Assembly: GCA_023428265.1 (NCBI GenBank)
Contig: JAEYYW010000155.1
Location: forward strand, 1-30,201
Reading direction: 5' to 3'
DNA length: 30,201 nt
Origin: Bacillota bacterium
GTDB taxonomy: Bacteria > Bacillota > Clostridia > Christensenellales > UMGS416
Positions 1-7,486 of this stretch are shown piece after piece. The translations under genes were made by a program, and so were the position numbers. Numbering within the stretch: the stretch's first letter is position 1; each line of letters opens with the position of its first letter. The notes under the pieces were generated by a model. That model was given only the letters and a program-made list of their open reading frames with translations. It made no database searches and was not told the origin of the DNA.

Positions 1-856
<856 letters not shown>

Positions 857-890
857 ATGATATTCCTCCACATATTCATATTTTGTGCAA

Positions 891-915
891 CAAAAAAGAG
901 CGCTAAACGCGCTCT
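891..915 (-). terminator. Terminator-like hairpin between the ribozyme and glmS
   Basis: Minus-strand AGAGCGC, loop GTTTA, GCGCTCT, then TTTTTTG: a perfect 7-bp stem with a U tract, 35 bases before the glmS start codon. An upstream CGCGCT (976-971 on the minus strand) is complementary to AGCGCG in the 5' arm (913-908), so a competing fold is possible. Whether it terminates transcription in vivo is unknown. Confidence 0.7.
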
Positions 916-924
916 GATCGAAGG

Positions 925-1166
925 GTCGATAAACAAACCCTCGCCACAGGGAGAACGGCTGTGCACAAACAGCGCGCTCCGCCTGCCGGCCTTGCGTCCT
1001 GATCGCCCGCTGCTGGTTGTCCCGCCCGTCGCCGAGCGGCTTTCAGCATGCTTTGTCGGATGGCGATGCCTCCGCGGGGAAACCCGCCGAACATTTCGAA
1101 TAACCCCGTCCTCGTCAAAACGGCTCACAGTGCTTCGCTGTGGTCATCCGTTTTCCGGCGCTTTAT
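925..1166 (-). ncRNA. glmS ribozyme (GlcN6P-activated self-cleaving leader)
   Basis: On the minus strand the diagnostic core is present in order: the cleavage context A|GCGCC (cut expected between 1162 and 1161), a 7-bp P1 helix (1148-1154 with 1117-1123) capped by an inner CACAG/CTGTG hairpin, GACGAGG (1116-1110), a GGGG...CCCCG pairing around TTCGGCGG (1091-1084), and a late GACGCAAGG element near 1000-990. These match the glmS ribozyme family, which cleaves its mRNA when bound to glucosamine-6-phosphate and exposes it to decay. Relative to Bacillus examples there is one extra U next to the TTCGAAATG segment, and the P3 arm looks enlarged (ATCGCC/GGCGAT enclosing roughly 50 nt). The 3' boundary is uncertain and could reach about 920. 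Confidence 0.93.
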
Positions 1167-1217
1167 TCAGTTGTGGGCCGTGCCGAACGTCACATCAACT
1201 CCTTTCCAGAATCAATA

Positions 1218-1297
1218 CTATCTTCCCCTCCCACAATCCCATAGGGGAGGGGGTTGGGGGGTGAGGGTTATGGGGCTGGTACAGAGCCCCGCCCCTA
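1218..1297. repeat. GC-rich double inverted repeat in the glmM-glmS intergenic region
   Basis: Two hairpins stand side by side just after glmM. CCCCTCCC (1225-1232) pairs with GGGAGGGG (1245-1252), and GGGGCT (1272-1277) pairs with AGCCCC (1285-1290), with G-runs between them. Neither is followed by a U tract on either strand, so they are poor terminators. The composition resembles dispersed intergenic repeats of bacterial genomes, but copy number cannot be judged here. No clear promoter for glmS is visible between 1163 and 1307, which favours glmM-glmS cotranscription. Confidence 0.55.
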
Positions 1298-1307
1298 CAT
1301 TGGCATT

Positions 1308-2657
1308 CTACCCCAGTCTCTGCCGGATCAGCTCCGCCAGCGCGTGGGCGTCTCGTTTCACTTTGTGTTCATCTGCCCCTTCCACCATCACGCGGATCAA
1401 AGGCTCGGTGCCGGAGGCGCGCACCAGCACCCTGCCCCGGCCGGCATAACTTTCCTCAATCTCCTTGATAAGATCGGCGATGGCGGCATCGGCCTTGAAA
1501 AGCTCCTTGCCCTCGTTGCTGGCAAGAGTCACGTTCTTCAGCACCTGGGGGTAAATGTCCATCACCCGCTTGCACTGGCAGAGCGGCTTGCCGCTGCGCT
1601 TGACGGCGGAGAGCAGACGCACCGCGCTCACCAGGCCGTCGCCGGTGGTGTTGTCGGAGAGGAAAATCACATGGCCGGACTGCTCGCCGCCGATGCTGTA
1701 GCCCTGCTCCAGCATGCGCTCCAGCACATAGCGGTCACCCACGCCGGTCACGGAAACGCCGATGCCGGCGTTTTCCATCGCCACCCGCAGGCCCAGGTTG
1801 CTCATCACCGTCATCACCAGCGTGTTGCCGGAGAGCAGACCCCGCTCCTTCATGTCCAACGCGCAGATAGCCATGATCCGGTCGCCGTCAATCAGATCGC
1901 CGTCGCCGTCGACGGCAAGCATGCGGTCAGCATCACCGTCAAAGGCGAAGCCGATGTCGGCGCCGGTGTCGCGCACAATCCTCTGGATGTGCTCGGTGTG
2001 GGTGGAACCGCAGCCGTCGTTGATGTTGCAGCCGTCGGGCTCGTCATACAGCGAGAGCACCTTGGCGCCCAACTCGCGAAACAGCCTGGGCGCAATGTGG
2101 TGTGCGGCACCGTTGGCGCAATCCAGCACCACCTGCACGCCTTTCACGCTCACGTCCATCAGGGACTTCAGAAAATCGATATAATCGTCTTCCGCGCGCT
2201 CCACATGCTGGATCGTGCCCATATCGGCACCGGATGCCTTGGGCAGTTCGTCCACCTTCTCGCGGATGAGCTCCTCAATGCGGTCTTCCACGGCGTCGGG
2301 CAGCTTCAGGCCGTTACCATCGAAAAACTTGATGCCGTTATATTCCATCGGGTTGTGGGATGCGGAAATCACCACACCGGCATCACAGCCGTATTTACGG
2401 GTGAGCCAAGCCACAGCCGGCGTGGGCATAATGCCCACAGACAGCACATCCGCCCCCACCGAGCAGATGCCCGAGGAAAGCGCAGCCTCCAGCATCTGGC
2501 CGGAGATTCGGGTATCACGACCGACCAATATCCTGGGGCGCTTGTTGCCCAGGCTTAACAGATATGCACCGGCGCGGCCCAGATCATAGGCCAGCACAGC
2601 ATCCAACTCGGTTCCGGCCACACCGCGCACACCATCGGTGCCGAACAATCTCGCCAA
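1308..2657 (-). CDS. glmM: Phosphoglucosamine mutase
   Basis: Interconverts glucosamine-6-phosphate and glucosamine-1-phosphate in the cytoplasm on the way to UDP-GlcNAc. The 449-residue protein is full length for GlmM. It opens with RLFGTDGVRG, has the phosphoserine loop ISASHNPMEYNG (catalytic Ser100), the Mg2+-binding DGDADR loop (240-245), the sugar-binding GEQSGH (324-329) and the phosphate-binding RASGTEP (413-419). The start is TTG, supported by AGGGGG eight bases upstream and by the family's conserved N-terminus; no ATG fits. It precedes the ribozyme-glmS unit in the same direction, so substrate and product enzymes are adjacent. Stop codon is TAG. Confidence 0.97.
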   Translation of the reverse strand: MARLFGTDGVRGVAGTELDAVLAYDLGRAGAYLLSLGNKRPRILVGRDTRISGQMLEAALSSGICSVGADVLSVGIMPTPAVAWLTRKYGCDAGVVISASHNPMEYNGIKFFDGNGLKLPDAVEDRIEELIREKVDELPKASGADMGTIQHVERAEDDYIDFLKSLMDVSVKGVQVVLDCANGAAHHIAPRLFRELGAKVLSLYDEPDGCNINDGCGSTHTEHIQRIVRDTGADIGFAFDGDADRMLAVDGDGDLIDGDRIMAICALDMKERGLLSGNTLVMTVMSNLGLRVAMENAGIGVSVTGVGDRYVLERMLEQGYSIGGEQSGHVIFLSDNTTGDGLVSAVRLLSAVKRSGKPLCQCKRVMDIYPQVLKNVTLASNEGKELFKADAAIADLIKEIEESYAGRGRVLVRASGTEPLIRVMVEGADEHKVKRDAHALAELIRQRLG

Positions 2658-2687
2658 ACGAGATTCCCCCTGCTATTTGATTGTTGG

Positions 2688-2716
2688 ATTCTACCATATT
2701 ATGCTCATGAAGGCAA
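2688..2716 (-). promoter_or_regulatory. Predicted sigma-A promoter of glmM
   Basis: Minus-strand TTGCCT (2716-2711), a 17-bp spacer, and TAGAAT (2693-2688), about 30 bases before the TTG start. Confidence 0.65.
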
Positions 2717-2818
2717 ATTGGTATAGTCCATGTTGGACGAAAATTCACCGTTCGTTCATATTCGACAGGATTTAACAGACCTATGTGCCCTCTTCACAGC
2801 ATCAGCAACACGCTTGGC

Positions 2819-3583
2819 CTACATCCGAAGGCACGCATCCAACGCGAGACCGAGCACGAACTCCCTGATCTCAACCCTGCTGGTGAAGCTGCGGCTATCC
2901 CAGACATCTCCGCCCAGGTTGTCTCCCGCATATAGGATCTGGCCAAATTCCACATTGTTAAACTGAGACGCGGCCATATAGGCGGAGGCCTCCATCTCCA
3001 CCGTGACGCATCCCTCCTCTTTGCGCTTGCGAATTTTTGCTGCAGTCTCCCGATAGAATGCGTCTGTCGTCCATGTCTTTGCTTTGATGAACGGCACGCT
3101 GCGCTCCAGCAGCACCTTCTCAATGGCATCTATGGCCCTTGGGTCGGCCTGTATCTCCCTCGATGGCTTGACATAGTGGTATGAGGTGCCCTCATCGCGG
3201 ACAGCCGCTGTGGGAATGATCAGATGCCCTACGGCGATCTCCTTCTGCAGCACACCGCAGCCGCCGCAAGCGATGAACTTCCTGCACCCAAAGGCGGTGA
3301 GCTCCTCAATTTGCGCGGCGGCGATTGGTGCGCCCACACCAGCCTGCATCAGCGCCAACTTCTCACCCCGGTAATCCAACTCATACAGCGGGAATTCATT
3401 GGATTCGGACTTGAACTGGGCGGCGATCCTGAATGGATGGTCCTTCAATATCCTTTCAATCGCCTCAGTGAAGAAGCACAACACACACCGCTCCGACACA
3501 TCAACCGGCTGGATGACGTTTTCTGGCCTGATGTAGGCGGAGTGGTCTTCGTCAAACTCCAATATGGGAAACTCGCTCATCAT
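2819..3583 (-). CDS. Nucleoside phosphorylase (NP-I family)
   Basis: A cytoplasmic purine/uridine-type nucleoside phosphorylase that would cleave a nucleoside with phosphate for salvage; the substrate cannot be fixed from sequence. Visible NP-I features are the GVGAPIAA phosphate-loop segment (82-89), CGGCGVL (106-112), EGTSYHY (131-137), TTDAFYRET (172-180) and the ribose-binding VEMEAS (195-200), then an acidic AGDN/GGDVWD segment near 219-228. The protein is 254 residues, normal for the family. It starts 22 bp after the VOC gene upstream, behind a GAGGGGGG ribosome site, so the two are probably cotranscribed. ATG at 3583 is directly followed by a second ATG that could also serve. No obvious terminator follows. 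Confidence 0.85.
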   Translation of the reverse strand: MMSEFPILEFDEDHSAYIRPENVIQPVDVSERCVLCFFTEAIERILKDHPFRIAAQFKSESNEFPLYELDYRGEKLALMQAGVGAPIAAAQIEELTAFGCRKFIACGGCGVLQKEIAVGHLIIPTAAVRDEGTSYHYVKPSREIQADPRAIDAIEKVLLERSVPFIKAKTWTTDAFYRETAAKIRKRKEEGCVTVEMEASAYMAASQFNNVEFGQILYAGDNLGGDVWDSRSFTSRVEIREFVLGLALDACLRM

Positions 3584-3605
3584 ATATGGCCCCCCTCGGG
3601 ATTGA

Positions 3606-4004
3606 TCAGGAGATCAGCTGCCAGCGCACGCCAAACCGGTCTTCCACCGACGCATACATGGGGCTGAAAAATTGGGGACCAAGCTCCACAACCACCTTGC
3701 CGCCCTTTTTCAACCCATGAAACGCATGCGACACCGCGTCAGGCGAATCCAGAAAGACGTTGAGTACGATCATGTTGCCGGCGACAACAGCATCTCCGGA
3801 ATCGCTCATGTTGACCCTGGAGCCGCAGATTGTCAATTCCGCATGCATCACCATGTCCTTATTTTCCTCTGTAACAGGAAAGCCCGGATTAGGAGGGGCG
3901 TCTCGGTAGTAATCCACATGGACATCGGTGACCGGAAAAACCGTTTGGTATAAAGCGATGGCTTCGGCGCAGGTGCCGGGATAATGGATGGCTGGTGCGA
4001 TCAT
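3606..4004 (-). CDS. VOC superfamily (PhnB/YjdN-like) protein
   Basis: A 132-residue vicinal-oxygen-chelate fold protein of the PhnB type. Recognisable features are the N-terminal PAIHYPGTCAEAIALYQ segment, where family members have F.G...EA...Y, the central HAELTICGSRVNMSD strand and the C-terminal SPMYASVEDRFGVRWQL ending, typical of glyoxalase/bleomycin-resistance folds. Such proteins are usually stand-alone and the substrate is unknown. AAAGGAGT precedes the ATG. It is the first gene of a likely two-gene unit with the nucleoside phosphorylase downstream; no functional link between them is evident. Confidence 0.82.
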   Translation of the reverse strand: MIAPAIHYPGTCAEAIALYQTVFPVTDVHVDYYRDAPPNPGFPVTEENKDMVMHAELTICGSRVNMSDSGDAVVAGNMIVLNVFLDSPDAVSHAFHGLKKGGKVVVELGPQFFSPMYASVEDRFGVRWQLIS

Positions 4005-4045
4005 AACAGGACTCCTTTATCACAAGTTGAACCGTTGTTTCGACC

Positions 4046-4054
4046 ATTATAGCA
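4046..4054 (-). promoter_or_regulatory. Extended -10 promoter for the VOC/nucleoside phosphorylase unit
   Basis: Minus-strand TGCTATAAT is a consensus extended -10 element about 40 bases before the ATG. No good -35 box is present at 17 bp, which is acceptable for an extended -10 promoter. Confidence 0.6.
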
Positions 4055-4151
4055 TAACAAAGATGCATACAGTCGTTTGTTACTTGAGGCATGCAGCAAA
4101 TTAGATGCCAGACAGGATGGCACGCAGTATGAAACACCGACAAATCATGTT

Positions 4152-4179
4152 TTGATTCCTATAATTCAAATGTTATACT
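4152..4179 (+). promoter_or_regulatory. Predicted promoter of azlCD
   Basis: TTGATT (4152-4157), a 16-bp spacer and TATACT (4174-4179), 27 bases before the azlC start. Divergent from the VOC promoter, leaving about 100 bp between the two. Confidence 0.6.
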
Positions 4180-4206
4180 AGTCCACAACCAACCTCAGAG
4201 AAATGG

Positions 4207-4950
4207 ATGAATATGAAAAAAGCTCTGAAAGCCGCCTTCCCCTGCACGCTGCCGGTCATGGCCGGCTACCTGTTTTGCGGGTTTGCATTCGGCGTGCTGT
4301 TTCGCCAGACAGGCCAGCACCCGCTGCTGGCCACGCTGATGAGCGTGTGCGTGTATGCCGGCTCCATGCAGTTTTTCGCCGTCAAATTCATGGACGGCAG
4401 CTTCGGCCTGCTCTCCGTCGCATTGCTGACAATTTTAATCAACGCCAGGCACATGTTTTACGGCATTCCGTTTGTCCGGGAATTCCGCAGGATGGGCAAA
4501 CGAATGCCCTATATGGTGTTTTCGCTGACCGATGAGACATTCTCGCTGCTGTGCGGCGCCAAAGCGCCAAACGGTGTGGACCACCTGCAGTTCATGTTTT
4601 GGATCGCGGTGCTGGACCAGTGCTACTGGGTGGCCGGCACCACGCTGGGGGCGCTGCTCGGGCCGGTGCTGCCTTTTGACACCAAGGGCATTGAATTTGC
4701 GCTGACGGCGCTGTTTCTGGTCATCTTCGTGGAGCAATGGCGAGGATCACCCACCAAGCTGCCGGCGCTGGCCGGGCTGCTGCTGAGCGTTGCATCTCTT
4801 GTGATCTTTGGTGCCAAGGATTTCATCCTGCCGGCGATGGCGATGATCGCCATCATGCTGATGGCGATCAAAAGGCCGGTGGAACGCAAACTGGAGGAAA
4901 CCAAACCGGAGGAGGTGGCAAAACCATGCCAGGCGCAGGATACGCTCTGA
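4207..4950 (+). CDS. azlC: AzlC family branched-chain amino acid exporter, large subunit
   Basis: Membrane component of the two-part AzlCD (LIV-E) exporter. The 247-residue protein has the expected hydrophobic helices and family segments: LPVMAGYLFCGFAFGVL near the N-terminus, YAGSMQFFAVKFM, LTILINARHMFYGIPF (the conserved N-A-R-H motif) and SLTDETFSLL. The C-terminus ends in a charged cytoplasmic tail. The start could be the ATG at 4207 or the one at 4213; the upstream ribosome site is weak (AGAG only). The gene overlaps azlD by 25 bp in another frame, so the subunits are translationally coupled. No leucine-responsive regulator gene is adjacent. Confidence 0.92.
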   Translation: MNMKKALKAAFPCTLPVMAGYLFCGFAFGVLFRQTGQHPLLATLMSVCVYAGSMQFFAVKFMDGSFGLLSVALLTILINARHMFYGIPFVREFRRMGKRMPYMVFSLTDETFSLLCGAKAPNGVDHLQFMFWIAVLDQCYWVAGTTLGALLGPVLPFDTKGIEFALTALFLVIFVEQWRGSPTKLPALAGLLLSVASLVIFGAKDFILPAMAMIAIMLMAIKRPVERKLEETKPEEVAKPCQAQDTL

Positions 4951-5258
4951 TTGTGATCGCGGTGGTGGCTGCCGTCACCGTGTTCATCCGGGCAACCCCG
5001 TTTTTGTTCTTTGGCGGCAACAAGCCGGTGCCGCGGCTTGTGACCTACTTGGGCCGGGCGCTGCCCCCGGCGGTGATCGCGATGCTGGTGGTTTATTGCT
5101 TTCAAGACGTCGCCCCGGCATCCTGGCCCCACGGATTGCCGGAGCTCCTCGCGGCGGCCGTCGTGGTCGGGTTGCAGGCATGGAAGAAAAACAGCATCCT
5201 GAGCATCTTTGCGGGCACCGCGGTGTATATGCTGCTGGTGCAGGCGGTGTTTGCCTGA
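4926..5258 (+). CDS. azlD: AzlD family small subunit of the branched-chain amino acid exporter
   Basis: A 110-residue membrane protein of the AzlD type: TVFIRATPFLFFGG near the N-terminus, LGRALPPAVIAMLVVYCF in the middle, and a closing helix pair ending in a short SIFAGTAVYMLLVQAVF helix. It partners AzlC. The start is the ATG at 4926, with AGGAGGT about eight bases upstream inside the end of azlC; the open frame further upstream has no family similarity. The stop lies only 5 bp from the convergent pgeF stop and no terminator hairpin separates them. Confidence 0.92.
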   Translation: MPGAGYALIVIAVVAAVTVFIRATPFLFFGGNKPVPRLVTYLGRALPPAVIAMLVVYCFQDVAPASWPHGLPELLAAAVVVGLQAWKKNSILSIFAGTAVYMLLVQAVFA

Positions 5259-5263
5259 TTGGC

Positions 5264-6082
5264 CTATAGAACCAGCTCCATCATCGCCGCCATCGCCCCG
5301 CACCGGCCTTGCTCCCTGCGATGAGAATAAAAAGTCTCCGTGTCACAGGCCGTGCACAGGCCGGCCACGGCAACGCGGCTTTCCGGCACACCGGCTTCCG
5401 CAAGCTGCCTTGCGTTGCAGCGCCACAAATCCACCCTGGCCTGCCCGCCCGCGCGGTCCACCAGCCCCCAGCCGGGGAACTCTGCTTCAAACCGGTCGGC
5501 AACATCCTCGCCCACCGCAAAGCAGCATGGGCCGATGGACGGCCCCACAGCCGCCAGGCAATCCTGCGGGCGTGTGCCATATGCCTCTGCCATGCGCCTG
5601 AGCGCTTCCTGCGCAATGCGCCCGGCAGTGCCCCGCCAGCCGGCATGCACAAGGGCAATGGCCTTATGTGCTGTGTCCAGCAGATACACCGGCACGCAGT
5701 CGGCGCTGTGTTTGACCAGCGCCACACCGGGCCGGTTGGTCATCAGAGCGTCGGCTTCCACACTGGGAGTGTTGTCAAACACACCTCTGCCGATTTCCCC
5801 ATCGCCCACCTCATGCACGTAAACGCCGTGGGTCTGGATTGATACGGCAAGCCCATCCACCGAAAACCCGGCGGCACGGCAGATGCGGCGGTAGTTCTCC
5901 CGCACGTTTTCCACGGTGTCGCGGCGCTTGGTGGAAAAGTTCATCGTGGCCGTCTCGCCGGTGCTTACCCCGCCAATCCTGGTGGTGAACGCGGCGCGCA
6001 CCAAGCCGGTTTGCTCCAAAAAAGAAACGGCGTAATACTTCACGCCGTCCCGCTCGCACAATGTAAAACCGCCAAAACTCAT
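5264..6082 (-). CDS. pgeF: Peptidoglycan editing factor PgeF (YlmD/YfiH, laccase-domain family)
   Basis: Members of this family correct peptidoglycan precursors that carry L-serine instead of L-alanine; purine nucleoside phosphorolysis has also been reported for the fold. The 272-residue protein shows the metal and active-site set QTHG (His85), KHSADCVPV (His125, Cys129), HAGWRG (His146) and GPSIGPCC (181-187). No signal peptide is present, so it is cytoplasmic. The ATG lies 3 bp after the nrdR stop, and its GGAG ribosome site sits inside the end of nrdR, so the two are cotranscribed. The ylmC-nrdR-pgeF order is familiar from Clostridia. Confidence 0.94.
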   Translation of the reverse strand: MSFGGFTLCERDGVKYYAVSFLEQTGLVRAAFTTRIGGVSTGETATMNFSTKRRDTVENVRENYRRICRAAGFSVDGLAVSIQTHGVYVHEVGDGEIGRGVFDNTPSVEADALMTNRPGVALVKHSADCVPVYLLDTAHKAIALVHAGWRGTAGRIAQEALRRMAEAYGTRPQDCLAAVGPSIGPCCFAVGEDVADRFEAEFPGWGLVDRAGGQARVDLWRCNARQLAEAGVPESRVAVAGLCTACDTETFYSHRREQGRCGAMAAMMELVL

Positions 6083-6085
6083 CCG

Positions 6086-6538
6086 TTACTCCAATAACAG
6101 CTTGTTGAGCTCATCCCGGAACGTGTTGATGTCCTTGAACTGGCGATAGACCGAAGCAAAGCGCACATAGGCCACCTGATCCAGCTCCTTCAGGCCTTCC
6201 ATCACCAGCTCGCCCAGCGCCTCGGTGGAAATCTCCTGCTCCAGGGAGTTGTATACCTTCTTTTCAATGGCTGAAACGAGGTTGTCAATGTCCTTGATGG
6301 CCACGGGCCGCTTCTCGCACGCCTTTATGATGCCCTTTTTGACCTTTTCAATGTCAAACGGCTCGCGGCGGCCATCCTTCTTCACAACCAGAATCACAGG
6401 GTTCTCAATCTTTTCATAAGTGGTGAAGCGCTTGCCGCAGCCCACGCACTCCCTCCTGCGCCGGATGGCCCACCCATCCTCAGTGGGGCGGGAATCCACG
6501 ACTTTGCTGTCCACGTGGTTGCAGAACATACAGCGCAT
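6086..6538 (-). CDS. nrdR: Transcriptional repressor NrdR
   Basis: Represses ribonucleotide reductase genes in response to the dATP/ATP balance. The 150-residue protein has the N-terminal zinc ribbon (Cys3, Cys6, Cys31, Cys34, within MRCMFCN and ECVGCGKRF) and an ATP-cone domain (about 46-136, starting VVKKDGRREPFD). The start is set at the ATG at 6538, because GGGGGAGG lies eight bases upstream and family members begin MRCPFC; an earlier in-frame ATG at 6556 lies at the front edge of that ribosome site and gives an atypical N-terminus. It has its own promoter containing a palindrome like an NrdR box. pgeF follows immediately. Confidence 0.96.
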   Translation of the reverse strand: MRCMFCNHVDSKVVDSRPTEDGWAIRRRRECVGCGKRFTTYEKIENPVILVVKKDGRREPFDIEKVKKGIIKACEKRPVAIKDIDNLVSAIEKKVYNSLEQEISTEALGELVMEGLKELDQVAYVRFASVYRQFKDINTFRDELNKLLLE

Positions 6539-6573
6539 ATCAAAGGCCTCCCCCATGTGTTCTTTTGCAGCTT

Positions 6574-6603
6574 ATGATACCATATATTGTAATACCATGT
6601 CCA
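6574..6603 (-). promoter_or_regulatory. nrdR promoter with an internal NrdR-box-like palindrome
   Basis: Minus-strand TGGACA (6603-6598), an 18-bp spacer and TATCAT (6579-6574), each one base off consensus. The spacer contains TACAATATATGGTA (6591-6578), an imperfect palindrome (12 of 14 positions) similar to the known NrdR box type ACACNATATATNGTGT. A second short palindrome, GTTGCGCAAC, lies just upstream. Position between -35 and -10 suggests autorepression. Confidence 0.6.
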
Positions 6604-6692
6604 TTTGTTGCGCAACATGTATTTTTCATTTCGAGATATGGGCACGACGAAAACCGGCGACGGATGCTGCCCGCCGCCGGCAGCAGGCTTGC

Positions 6693-6965
6693 TCAGCCCT
6701 GCCGCCCCTCCTGCGAGGAATCGGCGCCGGCTTCGTTGATGCGCACAAGGATCACGTCTTCGCCGATCTTCACAATGCACTCCCAGGGGATCACCACATC
6801 GGCGCGGGTGCCCCGGAATAGATTCATCACATTGAACGGCCCTGGCACGGCGATGGAGCTGATGCGGCCGTCGGGGCTGAAGTTCATGTCCACAATGGTG
6901 CCCAGACGGCGGCCGTTGTTGATGTTGATCACGTCTTTCTGGCGGATGTCGGAAGAGTTGGACAT
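6693..6965 (-). CDS. ylmC: YlmC/YmxH family PRC-barrel protein
   Basis: A 90-residue soluble protein with the PRC-barrel pattern of the YlmC/YmxH family, often labelled sporulation-associated: SDIRQKDVININNGRRLG, a beta-rich core with DMNFSPDGRISSIAVPG, then WECIVKIGEDVILV. Molecular function is not established. The ATG at 6965 is preceded by GGAGGGGG at good spacing; an earlier ATG at 6983 lies at the front edge of that ribosome site. The C-terminal ten residues are polar and poorly conserved. It precedes nrdR and pgeF in the same direction, the arrangement known from clostridial genomes, with 154 bp holding the nrdR promoter. Confidence 0.85.
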   Translation of the reverse strand: MSNSSDIRQKDVININNGRRLGTIVDMNFSPDGRISSIAVPGPFNVMNLFRGTRADVVIPWECIVKIGEDVILVRINEAGADSSQEGRQG

Positions 6966-7023
6966 GGCGCGCACCCCCTCCATCCAGTTTATGACCTATG
7001 CCGCGCGGTTATAACGGGGCAAA

Positions 7024-7053
7024 CGAAAAGGGCCCCCGCCTGGCGGGAGCCCC
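7024..7053 (-). terminator. Intrinsic terminator after the 99-residue protein gene
   Basis: Minus-strand GGGCTCCCGCC and GGCGGGGGCCC form a strong GC hairpin followed by TTTTCG, 14 bases past the stop at 7067. Confidence 0.85.
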
Positions 7054-7066
7054 TGCGCAAACCCTG

Positions 7067-7366
7067 TTACTTCACGGCGACCTGAAGCACCTGCACGGCG
7101 CTCTTGTCACCGTCTTCGCTGACGGCCCACACAGACACCTTGTAGGTGCCCCTGGGCGCGTCAAAGGGCACCATGAAATTGAGCACAAACCTGTTGTCGC
7201 TCTCTTTCTTGAAGCTCTGCCGGATGCCATAGGCATCCACGGAGAAAATCACACTGCGCACCGGCGCCGTGTTTTCCGATACTTCGGCTGCGGCCTTGAT
7301 CATGGAGCCAGGGCTCGTTTCCGTGGGGAAATTCTGAAAAGTGAGCGTGCACGAAAAATCTGCCAT
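7067..7366 (-). CDS. Small Ig-like beta-sandwich protein, function unknown
   Basis: A 99-residue protein I do not recognise as a named family. It has alternating strand patterns (FSCTLTFQNFP, RSVIFSVDAYG, FVLNFMVPFDAPRGTYKVSVWAVSEDGD) that look like one Ig/bacterial-surface type beta-sandwich domain. It has no signal peptide, membrane helix or cysteine pair beyond a single Cys6, so it would be cytoplasmic unless anchored by a partner. GGAGGTG lies just upstream of the ATG, and the gene has its own promoter and terminator, making it a monocistronic unit between prs and ylmC. Confidence 0.75.
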   Translation of the reverse strand: MADFSCTLTFQNFPTETSPGSMIKAAAEVSENTAPVRSVIFSVDAYGIRQSFKKESDNRFVLNFMVPFDAPRGTYKVSVWAVSEDGDKSAVQVLQVAVK

Positions 7367-7397
7367 ATCGCACCTCCATGCTTACCATAATGGCAAT

Positions 7398-7426
7398 ATT
7401 TTACAGCGGCCGCATATCCCCGTCAA
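7398..7426 (-). promoter_or_regulatory. Predicted promoter of the 99-residue protein gene
   Basis: Minus-strand TTGACG (7426-7421), 17-bp spacer, TAAAAT (7403-7398); each box is one base off consensus. Confidence 0.7.
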
Positions 7427-7455
7427 TCACCACCGGCAAAACCGCTGTTCAGGCC

Positions 7456-7479
7456 AAAAAAGCGGCCCCTTCGGGCCGC
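7456..7479 (-). terminator. Intrinsic terminator of prs
   Basis: Minus-strand GCGGCCC, loop GAAG, GGGCCGC, then TTTTTT, just after the prs stop at 7487. Confidence 0.92.
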
Positions 7480-7486
7480 CTTTGGT

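Noticed and set aside
857..1264. Plus-strand open frame over the glmS leader
   Set aside because: It lies opposite the glmS ribozyme, has no ribosome site and no protein-like pattern.
1254..2558. Long plus-strand open frame opposite glmM
   Set aside because: His/Ala/Gly-rich translation typical of the antisense of a GC-rich gene; glmM on the minus strand is certain.
2755..2818. Possible readthrough extension of the nucleoside phosphorylase (about 20 codons after its TAG)
   Set aside because: The 254-residue protein is already full length for NP-I enzymes, and the extension is short and without support.
4737..4925. Longer start for AzlD within azlC
   Set aside because: The added 63 residues are a frame-shifted reading of azlC; AGGAGGT and family length support 4926.
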